In this document: piece by piece, positions 1 through 8,184 of the stretch
How the letters are laid out: each line of letters begins with the position of its first letter
Numbering within the stretch: position 1 is the first letter of the stretch
Assembly: GCF_001552355.1 (NCBI RefSeq)
Contig: NZ_BCRA01000051.1
Span: 1 to 42,684, forward strand
From: Microbacterium resistens NBRC 103078
Lineage (GTDB): Bacteria; Actinomycetota; Actinomycetes; Actinomycetales; Microbacteriaceae
Reading direction: 5' to 3'
DNA: 42,684 nucleotides
Made by a program: the position numbers and the translations under genes
The notes under the pieces: generated by a model
Seen by the model: only the letters and a program-made list of their open reading frames with translations
Database searches by the model: none
What the model was told of the DNA's origin: nothing

Positions 1-1007
1 AGAGGGCCGGGCGCCGCGGCCGGGGGAACGGCCGGAAGCCCGCGGAGGCGGTCGTCGCGCCACCGCGCCCACTGGTCGAGCTTGGTGAGGAGCGCGCCCA
101 CGGCGCCGAACAGCCACGCCCACGTCGCCGGGTCCAGCGTGGAGGCCGGCCGCGGCGTGTAGAGGAACAGCCAGTCGTCCACGATCTCGACGTCGAGCTG
201 CGCGGCGTGGTCGATGAAGCGCACCATCACGTCCGGGGTGAACAGGTACAGCGCGTCGCGTTCGTAGCCGGTGGGGCAGTAGAGGGAGAAGTAGCGGTCG
301 AAGTCGCCCTCCAGCGAGAGCCGCTGCTCCTTCCGGAAGGATGCGGGCAGGTTGCTGCCCAGCGTGTTGTTGCCGAGCGCGTCGAGCACGATGTGCGGCA
401 GCGGGACGTCCAGCTTCACGGCGACGTAGCCCCAGTGGTGGGTGGTCTGGTTCTTCCCGGATCCGGTCGTGTACTGGTGGTTGCCGAACTCGACGAACCG
501 CGGCTGCAGCCCGCGGATCGCGTTCGACGCCGCGCGGCCCGATCCCTGGTGGAAGATCATCCCGGGCAGCGGCGGGTTCGGCACCGTGCCGATGTACGCC
601 ATGCCGTTCGCCGCGGCGAAGTGGGCGATCCGGTACTGGGCGATGCGGCGGTTGCGGATCGACCGGGAGATCGCGATCCCGATGCCGGCGCCCGCGCCGC
701 CCACGAGCAGGAACATGACGGCCCCGCCGATGAGCGCCCCGATCCCGGCACCCGGGCCGAGCCCGCCGTCCGGAGCGCTGCCCGCGGTCGCGCCGAGGGT
801 CACGCCGAGACCCATGGCCATGAGGAACAGGACCGGGACGACGAAGATCGCCACCGCGACGATCGCGATCACGATCCCGGCGATCTGCCCGCCCGACGTC
901 GGGTTCTGCGCCCGCTGCGCCCGGGCGAACGCCGCGACCGCCGCGGGGTCGACGGGCTCGACGAGGGGCCGATGGTCGAAATAGCCGGGCGGCAGGGGCG
1001 TGCTCAC
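1..1007 (-). CDS. Conserved membrane protein of unknown function (3' end beyond the window)
   Basis: The reading frame runs off the left edge, so the C-terminus is missing; 335 codons are visible. The GTG start lies six bases downstream of a TAGCGT -10 box, consistent with a leaderless message. Two hydrophobic segments lie near residues 30-60 and 75-100, followed by a soluble region containing an EGDFDRYFSLYCPTGYERD block and a VEIVDDWLFLY block. It is clearly a paralog of the next gene upstream, at 1047-2216, over most of its length, including RFVEFGN and HHWGY. I do not recognise an enzymatic motif. The protein is probably anchored by the N-terminal helices with the conserved domain in the cytoplasm. 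Coding is secure; function is unknown. Confidence 0.85.
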   Translation of the reverse strand, partial: MSTPLPPGYFDHRPLVEPVDPAAVAAFARAQRAQNPTSGGQIAGIVIAIVAVAIFVVPVLFLMAMGLGVTLGATAGSAPDGGLGPGAGIGALIGGAVMFLLVGGAGAGIGIAISRSIRNRRIAQYRIAHFAAANGMAYIGTVPNPPLPGMIFHQGSGRAASNAIRGLQPRFVEFGNHQYTTGSGKNQTTHHWGYVAVKLDVPLPHIVLDALGNNTLGSNLPASFRKEQRLSLEGDFDRYFSLYCPTGYERDALYLFTPDVMVRFIDHAAQLDVEIVDDWLFLYTPRPASTLDPATWAWLFGAVGALLTKLDQWARWRDDRLRGLPAVPPAAAPGP

Positions 1008-1013
1008 GCCCCC

Positions 1014-1019
1014 ACGCTA
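1014..1019 (-). promoter_or_regulatory. -10 box TAGCGT, leaderless start
   Basis: TAGCGT on the minus strand is followed by six bases (GGGGGC) and then the GTG start at 1007. The spacing places transcription initiation at or next to the start codon. The same TAGCGT-GGGGGC block precedes the gene starting at 3317. Confidence 0.55.
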
Positions 1020-1046
1020 ACCTGCCCGGGCCGTCGGGGACGTCAG

Positions 1047-2216
1047 CTAGCTCCCCGTGACGCGGAGCCAGAGCCAGACCGCTCCGACGACGACGAACAC
1101 GACGACCCCGATCCACGAGCCGCTCCGTCGCAGGCGTCTCCCCGCGGGTGCGACGCCCGGAGGCGGGGCGAACGGCACGGAGAGCGGCGCGACCGGGCCC
1201 GGCACCGCCGCGCCGGAGTCGGAGGCCGGTGCGCCGGAGTCGGAGGCCGGTGCGCCGACGGGTGCCGAAGGATCCGGGGTCGCCGGCGTCCCCGTGGCCC
1301 GCAGCCGGTCGTCCCGCCACCGGGCCCACTGGTCGAGCTTCGTGAGCACGGCGGCGACCGCGGAGAACGCGGCCTGCCAGACGGGCTCCTCCAGCGTCGC
1401 GACCGGCCGCTGCGTGTACAGGAACATCCAGTCGTCCACGATCTCGACGTCGAAGTGCGCCGCGTGGTCCAGGAAGCGGACCATCACGTCCGGGGTGAAC
1501 AGGTACAGCGCGTCGCGTTCGTAGCCGGCGGGGCAGTAGAGGGAGAAGTGCCGGTCGAAGTCGCCCTCCAGGGACAGCCGCTGATCCTTCGTGAACCGGG
1601 CGGGGAGGTTGGATCCGAAGAGCCCGTCGTTGGAGGACGCGTCCAGGACGATGTTCGGGAGCGGGACGTCGAGCTTGATCGCGATGTAGCCCCAGTGGTG
1701 GGTCTGAGCGTTCTTGCCCGAGCCCGTGGTGTACGTGTAGTTCCCGAACTCGACGAACCGCGGCCGGTCGCCCCGCACGAGATCCTCGGCGCGGCGGCTG
1801 TGGCCGAGGGAGAAGATCATCCCGGGCAGCGGCGGATCCGTGACGAGCGTCTCGTACGTCATGCCGTTCGCGAGGGCGAACGCGTGCAGGCGGTACCGAC
1901 GGACCCACCGGGCGCGGCGCGTGGCGAGGAAGCCGATGATCGCGACGGCCGCGACGACGACGAACACCGGCACCAGCCAGCTCCCGCCGCGCGATCCGCC
2001 GAGCACGAGAGCGAGCACCGTGGACCCGACGGCGACCGCGAACCCGATGGCGATCACCGCGACGACCCACGCGAACACGCGGCCGAGCGGCACCTCCTTC
2101 TGGGCGTCGAGCGCCTTCTGTGTGCGTCGGAACTCCGCGAACACGGCGCGATCGATCGGCGCGGTGAGCGCCCGCGCATCGAACGGGGCCGACGAGGCGG
2201 CGGAGGGATCGGTCAC
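1047..2216 (-). CDS. Conserved membrane protein of unknown function, tandem paralog of the left-edge gene
   Basis: 389 residues with three predicted membrane segments: about 47-73 and 80-98 as an N-terminal hairpin, and 368-385 at the extreme C-terminus. Between them is a conserved soluble domain (about 120-300) with GMIF, RFVEFGNYTYTTGSGKN, HHWGYIAIKLDVPLP, EGDFDRHFSLYCPAGYERD and VEIVDDWMFLY blocks shared with the neighbouring paralog. A Pro/Ala-rich linker (about 308-360) contains a tandem APASDSG duplication that is also a DNA-level direct repeat near 1213-1254. The gene starts with GTG six bases after TACCGT and has no obvious ribosome site, so it is probably leaderless. The pair likely arose by duplication. 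No catalytic motif is recognised. Confidence 0.85.
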   Translation of the reverse strand: MTDPSAASSAPFDARALTAPIDRAVFAEFRRTQKALDAQKEVPLGRVFAWVVAVIAIGFAVAVGSTVLALVLGGSRGGSWLVPVFVVVAAVAIIGFLATRRARWVRRYRLHAFALANGMTYETLVTDPPLPGMIFSLGHSRRAEDLVRGDRPRFVEFGNYTYTTGSGKNAQTHHWGYIAIKLDVPLPNIVLDASSNDGLFGSNLPARFTKDQRLSLEGDFDRHFSLYCPAGYERDALYLFTPDVMVRFLDHAAHFDVEIVDDWMFLYTQRPVATLEEPVWQAAFSAVAAVLTKLDQWARWRDDRLRATGTPATPDPSAPVGAPASDSGAPASDSGAAVPGPVAPLSVPFAPPPGVAPAGRRLRRSGSWIGVVVFVVVGAVWLWLRVTGS

Positions 2217-2222
2217 CGGTCC

Positions 2223-2228
2223 ACGGTA
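2223..2228 (-). promoter_or_regulatory. -10 box TACCGT, leaderless start
   Basis: TACCGT on the minus strand lies exactly six bases upstream of the GTG at 2216, matching the leaderless arrangement of both neighbouring minus-strand genes. Confidence 0.45.
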
Positions 2229-2273
2229 ACCGGGGCCGCGCGGGGACGGAGGGGAACCCGCCGCCCTGCCGCC

Positions 2274-3317
2274 TCAGCGGTTGACGTCGTCGGCGTCCCA
2301 GCGGAGGTCCGCCCCCTCGCGGATCGCCAGGGCCTCGATCGCCGGGTCCGTGCACAGGGCCCGGATCAGCTCCGGGCTCCCGGCGACGACGGTGGAGTCG
2401 AAGTCGATCTCGCTCACCATCACCCAGGCGCGGTCTGCGGGCCAGAGGAGGTTCGGGTGGTGCGCCGAGGGCGGGAAGCCGTGCGCCTCGGCGATCCGGT
2501 CGCGCCACGGCACGTCAAGGATCCAGTCCGGGTCGGAGAAGGAGCGCGGTGACGCGGTGAACAGCACGTACTCCCGCCCGGGAAGCTCCAGCCGCGGTCC
2601 TTCCGAGATCTCGCGGGACAGGATCCCCTCCCGCCACTGCGCCTTGCGGAAGGGGTTGTTGAACGGGTCGTGCGTGCTCTCGGCGAGCATCGCGGCGTGC
2701 GCGTTCTCCGCGGGGTCGTCCGAGAACGCGAGGAACGATCGGCCGTTGCTGCCGTACGCGCCCAGGAGTCCGCCGTAGCCTGCCCACACGCCGGCGACGC
2801 CCTCCTCGGGGGTCGACGTGTGCGCGGCCAGGTGCGCCGCCACCGGGGCGAGGTCCTCGGGAGACAGGTCGCCCTCGGCCGGCGCCGTGAACTCGCGTCC
2901 GTCCGGCGCGTGCCGGGTGCGCCAGTCGCCGTCCGCCGGCGTGCGCACGAGGTGCTGCCACTGGGCGAGAGCATGCACCGTGGTCCCGAACGCCGCGGCG
3001 GTCTCCGCCCAGGTCGCGCGTCGGTCCTCCGTCAGGCCGACCAGCCGCTCGCGCTCGTCCTCGGTCATCGCGTCCCACTCCTCCGCGGTGGGGACCGGGC
3101 GATCGGGCAGCGTACGGACGACGGCGGGATGGAGGATCCGCGCGTAGGCGGGATATCCGCGGGGCACCACGCCGTGCATCGTCGCGTACCCGTCGTCGAG
3201 CCGTTCGCGGAGCCAGCCTCCCGCGGCGGCGGGATCGGGGATCCAGGCGGACGCGGGGCCGTGGCCGTCCCGGGATCGGTCGGCGGGGCGGTCGGATCCG
3301 GTCGCGGGGGAGCTCAT
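2274..3317 (-). CDS. Conserved hypothetical cytoplasmic protein
   Basis: 347 residues, with no signal peptide and no membrane segment. The N-terminal part (about 60-140) is rich in acidic and Arg residues and contains TAEEWDAMTEDERERLVGL and a helix-turn-helix-sized segment, WAETAAAFGTTVHALAQWQ. The C-terminal half contains FSDDPAENAHAAMLAESTHDP, a proline/aromatic HHPNLLWPADRAWVMVSEIDFDSTVV block and an acidic end. I do not recognise a named family; the C-terminal block looks like a conserved actinobacterial signature. The ATG start follows TAGCGT by six bases, so the message is probably leaderless. It is transcribed in the same direction as the two membrane paralogs but has its own promoter-like box, so an operon is not required. 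Confidence 0.8.
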   Translation of the reverse strand: MSSPATGSDRPADRSRDGHGPASAWIPDPAAAGGWLRERLDDGYATMHGVVPRGYPAYARILHPAVVRTLPDRPVPTAEEWDAMTEDERERLVGLTEDRRATWAETAAAFGTTVHALAQWQHLVRTPADGDWRTRHAPDGREFTAPAEGDLSPEDLAPVAAHLAAHTSTPEEGVAGVWAGYGGLLGAYGSNGRSFLAFSDDPAENAHAAMLAESTHDPFNNPFRKAQWREGILSREISEGPRLELPGREYVLFTASPRSFSDPDWILDVPWRDRIAEAHGFPPSAHHPNLLWPADRAWVMVSEIDFDSTVVAGSPELIRALCTDPAIEALAIREGADLRWDADDVNR

Positions 3318-3323
3318 GCCCCC

Positions 3324-3329
3324 ACGCTA
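3324..3329 (-). promoter_or_regulatory. -10 box TAGCGT, leaderless start
   Basis: TAGCGT followed by GGGGGC and the ATG at 3317. The box plus spacer is identical to that in front of the gene starting at 1007. Confidence 0.55.
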
Positions 3330-3403
3330 CGCAGGCCCGGTCCGGTGCGCACGCGTCATCCGCCGTTCACCTCTCCGTCTCCGGCCCGTCAGCCGTCCGC
3401 GCC

Positions 3404-4420
3404 ATGATCGACGCCGTCCCGTCCCCATCGTTCTGGAGCCCTGTGCGCGCACCGCTGGTCACCGTCGTGCTCCCCGCCAAGGACGCGGGGGCGTACATCG
3501 GCACCGCGCTGGAGACGCTGACCCGTCAGTTCGACGATCCTCGCGATCTTCAGCTCGTCGCGATCGACGACGGCTCCGCGGACGACACCGGCGCGCTCAT
3601 GGCGCATTACGCCCAGCGGTTCCCGCACGCCGAGGTGATCCGCAACGACCATCCGCTCGGCCTCGCGACCGCCCGGAACCAGGGGCTCGACCGCGTGGCC
3701 GCGGACGCGTTCTGCTTCCTGGACGGCGACGACTGGATGCAGCCGCGCCGGCTGCCCGTGCTCCATGCGGCGCTGCGCATGCAGGAGTGCGACTTCGTCC
3801 GCACCGATCACGTGACGGTCACGGAGGGGGAGAGGGCCCTCGTGCGCGCGCCCTTCACGCGTCGCGGAGTACCCGCGGATCCCCGGGACGGCGTCCTCCC
3901 CGAGGACGACACGACCATGGTCGACTATCCGTATGCCTGGGCGGGCATGTTCCACCGGCGGCTCATCGACTCCGGTGTCGCCCGGTTCCGGGACGGGCTC
4001 TTCACCGCCGAGGACCGGCCGTGGATCTGGAGGCTCCACCTGGAGGCGACCTCGTTCGCGGTGGTGGACGCGCCCCACCTCCTGTACCGCCGCGGCATGG
4101 ACGGCTCGCTGTCGCGCACGACCGACCGGCGTCAGCTCGACGTGGTTCCCGCGCTCGCCGAGGTGATCGACCTCGTCCGCACCGACAGAGATGCCGAGCG
4201 CCTGCTTCCGAAGGCGGTGGTCACCGTGCTCGCGCTCAGCTCGCACCACCTGGTCCGCGCCCGGCGGATGGAGGCGGGGGTGCGCCGTGAGCTCCGCGCG
4301 GGGATCCGCGGGCTGCTGGCGCGCCTCCCGGCGGAGGAGGTCCGCGCCGCGATCCCGAGGATCGGCGGCCCCCGCCGGCGAGTGCTGGCGCGCCTCCTGC
4401 GAGAGGCGGAGCACGGATGA
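3404..4420 (+). CDS. Family 2 glycosyltransferase (GT-A fold)
   Basis: 338 residues. The GT2 nucleotide-binding fold starts at LVTVVLPAKDAGAY (about 18-31), followed by IDDGSADDT (54-62), GLATARNQG (86-94) and the metal/nucleotide motif FLDGDDW (105-111). An acceptor-side ED motif lies in FTAEDRPWIWRLH. No membrane segment is seen, so it acts in the cytosol, transferring a sugar from a nucleotide donor to a growing glycan. It is first in a run whose genes overlap by four bases, so it probably belongs to the same polymer pathway as the polysialyltransferase-like gene that follows. An in-frame GTG at 3443 with a GGAG ribosome site five bases upstream is a plausible alternative start and would remove 13 residues. 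Donor and acceptor cannot be read from sequence. Confidence 0.88.
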   Translation: MIDAVPSPSFWSPVRAPLVTVVLPAKDAGAYIGTALETLTRQFDDPRDLQLVAIDDGSADDTGALMAHYAQRFPHAEVIRNDHPLGLATARNQGLDRVAADAFCFLDGDDWMQPRRLPVLHAALRMQECDFVRTDHVTVTEGERALVRAPFTRRGVPADPRDGVLPEDDTTMVDYPYAWAGMFHRRLIDSGVARFRDGLFTAEDRPWIWRLHLEATSFAVVDAPHLLYRRGMDGSLSRTTDRRQLDVVPALAEVIDLVRTDRDAERLLPKAVVTVLALSSHHLVRARRMEAGVRRELRAGIRGLLARLPAEEVRAAIPRIGGPRRRVLARLLREAEHG

Positions 4421-5823
4421 TCGACGTCTTCGCGCTGCACAGCCCGTACGGCCTCATGACGGCCGCCGCCGCCATCGACGCGGCGCTGGTCCCTCCGGCG
4501 GCCGTCGCTGACGGCGCGGTCGTCGCTCCCCGACGGGTGCTCCTCGCCGTGGGGTCGTCGGCGGTGCCGGAGACCGCGCCCGACCTCGCGGCGGATCCCG
4601 CGTGGCGCACGCTCCGGGACCGGTTCGATCGCGTCGAGTCGCTGAACGCTCTCGTGGACCCGCACCACCCGCGCGACTGGACCCCCGCGGAGCAGGATCA
4701 TCCGATGCTCGGCCGCCTGCTGCGGCGGGCGTGGGACGCGGAGACCGAGCGGATCCGCCTGTTCGTGCAGAGCCCGCAGGTGGCGCCGGCGCGCACGCTG
4801 ATGGCCCTCTTCGACCAGGCCGAGATCCTCGTCGTGGGCGACGGGCTGATGACCTACTCTCCGATCCGCGACCGGCTGCCTCGTCAGGTCACGGAGCGGA
4901 TCGCCGGCGTGATCCACGCCGACGTGGTCCCGGGGGTCGTGCCGCTGGTGTTCGTCGAGACCGGGGCTCCGCGGATCCCGGTGCCCTCGTCCGCCCTGCG
5001 CGCGGTGATCGACGAGGTCGACGCCGGATCCGACGCGCCCGTCCGTCCTGCCGGGGGAGAACCGGTCGCCCTCGTGCTCGGGCAGTACCTGGCCGCGCTC
5101 GGCCTCGCCACTGAGGCGGAGGAGCAGGAGATGCAGGCGCAGATGGTCGATCGCGCCGCCGAGTGGGGTGTCGCGGGGATCGTCTTCAAGCCCCACCCCG
5201 CCGCGACGGCGGGTCTGGTCTCGCACGTGCGGGAGCGCGCCGCCGCGCACGGTCTGACCTTCGCCGTCCACGAGGGCGACGAACCGGCCGAGCTCGTCGC
5301 CCTCCGGATCGGCGCCGAGGGGGTCGTCGCGGGCTTCTCCACCGCGCTGCCCACCGTGCAGACGCTCTTCGGCGTCCGGATCGCGTCCGCCGGCACGCGG
5401 ACGGTGCTGCGCGGGCTGACCCCGTATGAGAACAGCAACCGCGTCCCGGCCACGATCGTCGACGCGCTCACACGGCGGCGGTCGCCGTACGCGCGCCCGG
5501 AGGACCTGCAGCTCCTCGTCGACGCCGTCGGGTACTGCATGCGGCCGCGGATCCTCGCGGCGCTGCGTCCTCGGGCGGAGGAACTGCTGCGGCGACTCGG
5601 CCGCGTGGAGATCGCGCGGTACTTCGATCCCGAGCGCCTTGCCGCGCTCGATCTTCCCGGCGCCCCGGCGCCGACGTGGCGCGATCGGGCCCGCCGCCGG
5701 GTCGGGCTCGGCCCCGCGCTCGTGGACACGGGGGGCGTCTCGCGGCTGGAGCAGGTGGGGCTGACGATCCAGGGCGCGCGCCGGCGCGCGGCCCGCGTAT
5801 GGAGGACGGTGCGAGGGCGATGA
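4417..5823 (+). CDS. Polysialyltransferase-family GT-B glycosyltransferase
   Basis: 468 residues. The three short motifs typical of bacterial sialyl- and polysialyltransferases occur in order: an acidic-acidic-Gly type motif VVGDGLMTY (GDG at 141-143, the first position being Gly here), FKPHP (257-261) and GFSTALPT (306-313). The C-terminus is strongly basic (about 425-468) and may bind membrane or an anionic acceptor. By family, such enzymes add nonulosonic acid from CMP-activated donors to a glycan chain in the cytosol. The start ATG overlaps the stop of the upstream GT2 gene (ATGA), and the stop overlaps the start of the CMP-sugar synthetase, so the three genes are translationally coupled. 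A GGAG site lies six bases upstream. Donor specificity (sialic acid, Kdn or other) is inferred from the neighbours only. Confidence 0.8.
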   Translation: MIDVFALHSPYGLMTAAAAIDAALVPPAAVADGAVVAPRRVLLAVGSSAVPETAPDLAADPAWRTLRDRFDRVESLNALVDPHHPRDWTPAEQDHPMLGRLLRRAWDAETERIRLFVQSPQVAPARTLMALFDQAEILVVGDGLMTYSPIRDRLPRQVTERIAGVIHADVVPGVVPLVFVETGAPRIPVPSSALRAVIDEVDAGSDAPVRPAGGEPVALVLGQYLAALGLATEAEEQEMQAQMVDRAAEWGVAGIVFKPHPAATAGLVSHVRERAAAHGLTFAVHEGDEPAELVALRIGAEGVVAGFSTALPTVQTLFGVRIASAGTRTVLRGLTPYENSNRVPATIVDALTRRRSPYARPEDLQLLVDAVGYCMRPRILAALRPRAEELLRRLGRVEIARYFDPERLAALDLPGAPAPTWRDRARRRVGLGPALVDTGGVSRLEQVGLTIQGARRRAARVWRTVRGR

Positions 5824-7118
5824 CGACGGGGACGCCCCACGGGGCGGATGCCGGGGGTACGGGTGCGCGCGGGCCGATCGACGAGCGGGGCTCTCTCGTG
5901 AGTGCGGGGAGCGCGGACACGACGCCGCGGGGTCTCACGGCCGCGATCATCCCGGCGCGCGGCGGGTCCCGCGGCATCCCGCGCAAGAACCTGCAGCGCG
6001 TGGGAGGTCTGACGCTCGTGGAACGCGCCGTCCGCGCCGCGGCCGCGGCGGAGGGCGTCGACCTCGTCGTCGTCTCGACGGACGATCCGGAGATCGCCGC
6101 GGTCGGACGCGCCGCCGGCGCCCGCGTGGTGGATCGCCCGGCCGACCTCGCGAGCGACACGGCGTCGTCGGAGAGCGCGCTCCTGCACGCTCTGGACGAG
6201 CTGGAGGCTGCGGGGCTCGGGATCGAGGTCGTGGTGTTCGTCCAGGCGACCTCGCCGTTCCTCCCCGTGGACGGGATCGCTCGTGCCGTGGCGGATATCC
6301 GCTCCGGCCGTTTCGACAGCGTCTTCGCCGCGCACGAGACGTACGGGTTCCTCTGGCGGCGCGGGCCGGACGGCACGGCTGAAGCCGTGAACCACGACGC
6401 CGCCTTCCGACCGCGCCGGCAGGACCGCGCGCCGGACCACCTCGAGACCGGCGCCTTCTACGCCTTCCGTGCCGACGGCTTCCGCGCCGCGCAGCATCGC
6501 TTCTTCGGGCGGATCGGGGTCGTCGTCGTGCCCGAGAGCACGGCGATCGAGATCGACGTCCCCGCCCAGCTCGCGGCGGCCGACGCGCTGGCCGGCGTCC
6601 TGGCTCCCGCGTCTCCGGGAGGAGGATCGCCCGGTCCGATCGGAGGCGAGCCGGTTCCTGCCCGTGCGCTGGTGACGGACTTCGACGGGGTGCACACCGA
6701 CGACACCGCCTGGGTGGACCAGGACGGGCGGGAGAGCGTCCGGGTGAGCCGGGAGGACGGCATGGGCGTGGCCCGGCTGCGGGCGGCGGGTGTGCCGGTT
6801 CTCATCCTCTCCACCGAGGTCAATCCGGTCGTGTCCCGGCGTGCGGAGAAGCTCGGGGTCCCCGTCCTTCAGGCGGTGGGCGACAAGGGGGCCGCGCTCG
6901 CCGCGTGGGCGCGGGAGCAGGGGGTGGATCTCGCGGACGTGGCGTACGTCGGCAACGACGTGAACGATCTCGGCGCCCTCCGGATCGCGGGATGGCCGGT
7001 CGCGGTCGCGAACGCGCATCCCGACGTGCGGGCGGCGGCCCGGGTCGTCCTCGCCCGCTCCGGCGGGTCCGGCGCGGTCCGCGAGATCGCCGAGCGCATC
7101 CTCGCGTCCGGTCGTTGA
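5820..7118 (+). CDS. neuA: CMP-nonulosonate cytidylyltransferase fused to HAD phosphatase
   Basis: 432 residues in two domains. Residues 40-260 form the cytidylyltransferase: the CTP-binding signature IPARGGSRGIPRKN (44-57), STDDPEIA (86-93), VQATSPFL (141-148) and the ETGAFY segment (209-214). Residues 280-430 form a KdsC/NeuNAc-9-phosphatase-like HAD domain: nucleophile motif DFDGVHTDD (287-295), STEVN (331-335), GDKG with Lys357, and GNDVNDL (378-384), so all four HAD motifs are intact. The first domain should activate a nonulosonic acid to its CMP form; the second should remove phosphate from a 9-phosphorylated precursor. Vertebrate CMP-sialate synthetase has a similar two-module layout. 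The first ~38 residues are low complexity, and a later GTG start is possible. The ATG overlaps the previous stop by four bases. Confidence 0.9.
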   Translation: MTTGTPHGADAGGTGARGPIDERGSLVSAGSADTTPRGLTAAIIPARGGSRGIPRKNLQRVGGLTLVERAVRAAAAAEGVDLVVVSTDDPEIAAVGRAAGARVVDRPADLASDTASSESALLHALDELEAAGLGIEVVVFVQATSPFLPVDGIARAVADIRSGRFDSVFAAHETYGFLWRRGPDGTAEAVNHDAAFRPRRQDRAPDHLETGAFYAFRADGFRAAQHRFFGRIGVVVVPESTAIEIDVPAQLAAADALAGVLAPASPGGGSPGPIGGEPVPARALVTDFDGVHTDDTAWVDQDGRESVRVSREDGMGVARLRAAGVPVLILSTEVNPVVSRRAEKLGVPVLQAVGDKGAALAAWAREQGVDLADVAYVGNDVNDLGALRIAGWPVAVANAHPDVRAAARVVLARSGGSGAVREIAERILASGR

Positions 7119-7193
7119 GCGAGCGCAGCGAGTCGAAACACTCTCGCCTCCGGTCTCGCGTCCGGTCGTTGAGCGAGCGCAGCGAGACGAAAC
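7101..7193. repeat. Direct repeat pair of 39 bp containing CGTTGAGCGAGCGCAGCGAG
   Basis: Copies at 7101-7139 and 7155-7193 are 39 bp long and differ at one position (GTCG versus GACG near the end). Their starts are 54 bp apart. The first copy contains the last codons and stop of the neuA-like gene, so the repeat has invaded or shaped the 3' end of a coding region. The 193-bp gap between the neuA-like and neuB-like genes holds little else except the ribosome site of neuB. Confidence 0.8.
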
Positions 7194-7311
7194 GCCCCCG
7201 CCCTGCGCACCGCTCCGGACCCGACACGCACGCGTCGCCGCGGAGACACGCCGGCGTCGCTCGGTGTTCACCCCCGGTGCGTAAGCCGGAGGGGAGCGAA
7301 CGGAGACGCAC

Positions 7312-8184
7312 ATGACCGTCAGCATCGGATCGCGCGTGGTGGGCGGGGGGAACCCGGTCTACGTGATCGCCGAGATCGGCCTGAACCACAACGGCGACGT
7401 CGAGCTCGCCAAGAAGCTCATCGACGTCGCGGCCGCCGCGGGAGCGGACGCCGTCAAGTTCCAGAAGCGCACCCCGGAGATCGCCACGCCCGAGCACATG
7501 CGCGACACCCTGCGCGAGACGCCGTGGGGCACCATGACCTACCTGGACTACCGCCGGCGGGTGGAGTTCGGGCGCGACGAGTACATCGAGATCGGCGACC
7601 ACGCGACTCTCGCCGGCCTGCACTGGTTCGCCTCGCCGTGGGACGTCCCGAGCGTCCGCTTCCTGGAGGAGCTCGGCGTGGTGGCGCACAAGGTCGCGTC
7701 GGCGAGCCTCACCGACCTCGAGCTGCTCGCGGCCCTGCGAGACACCGGCAAGCCCGTCATCCTCTCGACGGGGATGTCCACCATCCCGCAGATCGATCGC
7801 GCGCTGGAGGTGCTCGGCACCGACCGGCTCATCCTGATGCACGCGACCTCGACCTATCCGATGGAGCCGGAAGAGGCCAACCTCAAGGTCATCCCCGCTC
7901 TGCGCGACCGCTACGCCGGCGTCCCCGTGGGCTACTCGGGTCATGAGCGGGGCCTGCAGATCTCGCTGGCGGCGGTCGCCCTCGGCGCCGTGGCGGTGGA
8001 GCGGCACATCACGCTGGATCGGGCGATGTGGGGATCCGATCACGCCGCATCACTGGAGCCGACCGGATTGGAGCGCCTCGTGCGGGACATCCGCGTCATC
8101 GAGACGGCGCTCGGCGACGGGGTCAAGCGCGTGTTCCCGGGAGAGCACGCGCCGATGGCGAAGCTGCGCCGGGTCCCGGCATGA
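7312..8184 (+). CDS. neuB: Nonulosonic acid synthase, NeuB/Kdn-9-phosphate synthase type
   Basis: 290 residues forming only the TIM-barrel catalytic domain. Family motifs: IAEIGLNHNGD (19-29), VKFQKR (48-53), FASPWD (106-111), KVAS (127-130), ILSTGMS (150-156), GYSGHE (207-212) and VERHITLDR (229-237). His211 and His232 are the expected metal ligands. The enzyme condenses phosphoenolpyruvate with a mannose-type sugar. Most bacterial NeuB proteins are about 340-350 residues with a C-terminal SAF (antifreeze-like) domain that closes the partner active site; here the protein ends right after the barrel and the stop overlaps the next ATG, so the domain is absent rather than displaced. Together with the fused phosphatase upstream, this suggests a 9-phosphate route, possibly to Kdn. 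Confidence 0.88.
   Translation: MTVSIGSRVVGGGNPVYVIAEIGLNHNGDVELAKKLIDVAAAAGADAVKFQKRTPEIATPEHMRDTLRETPWGTMTYLDYRRRVEFGRDEYIEIGDHATLAGLHWFASPWDVPSVRFLEELGVVAHKVASASLTDLELLAALRDTGKPVILSTGMSTIPQIDRALEVLGTDRLILMHATSTYPMEPEEANLKVIPALRDRYAGVPVGYSGHERGLQISLAAVALGAVAVERHITLDRAMWGSDHAASLEPTGLERLVRDIRVIETALGDGVKRVFPGEHAPMAKLRRVPA

Noticed and set aside
207..2552. Very long plus-strand open frame (781 codons) across the two membrane-protein genes
   Set aside because: It is antisense to two clearly coding genes with membrane helices and conserved blocks; its composition (Arg, Asp, Gly, Pro, Val runs) is the usual shadow of high-GC coding.
8028..8180. Longer N-terminus for the GT-B-like protein starting inside neuB
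   Set aside because: It would overlap neuB by about 150 bases; the ATG at 8181 gives the common four-base overlap.
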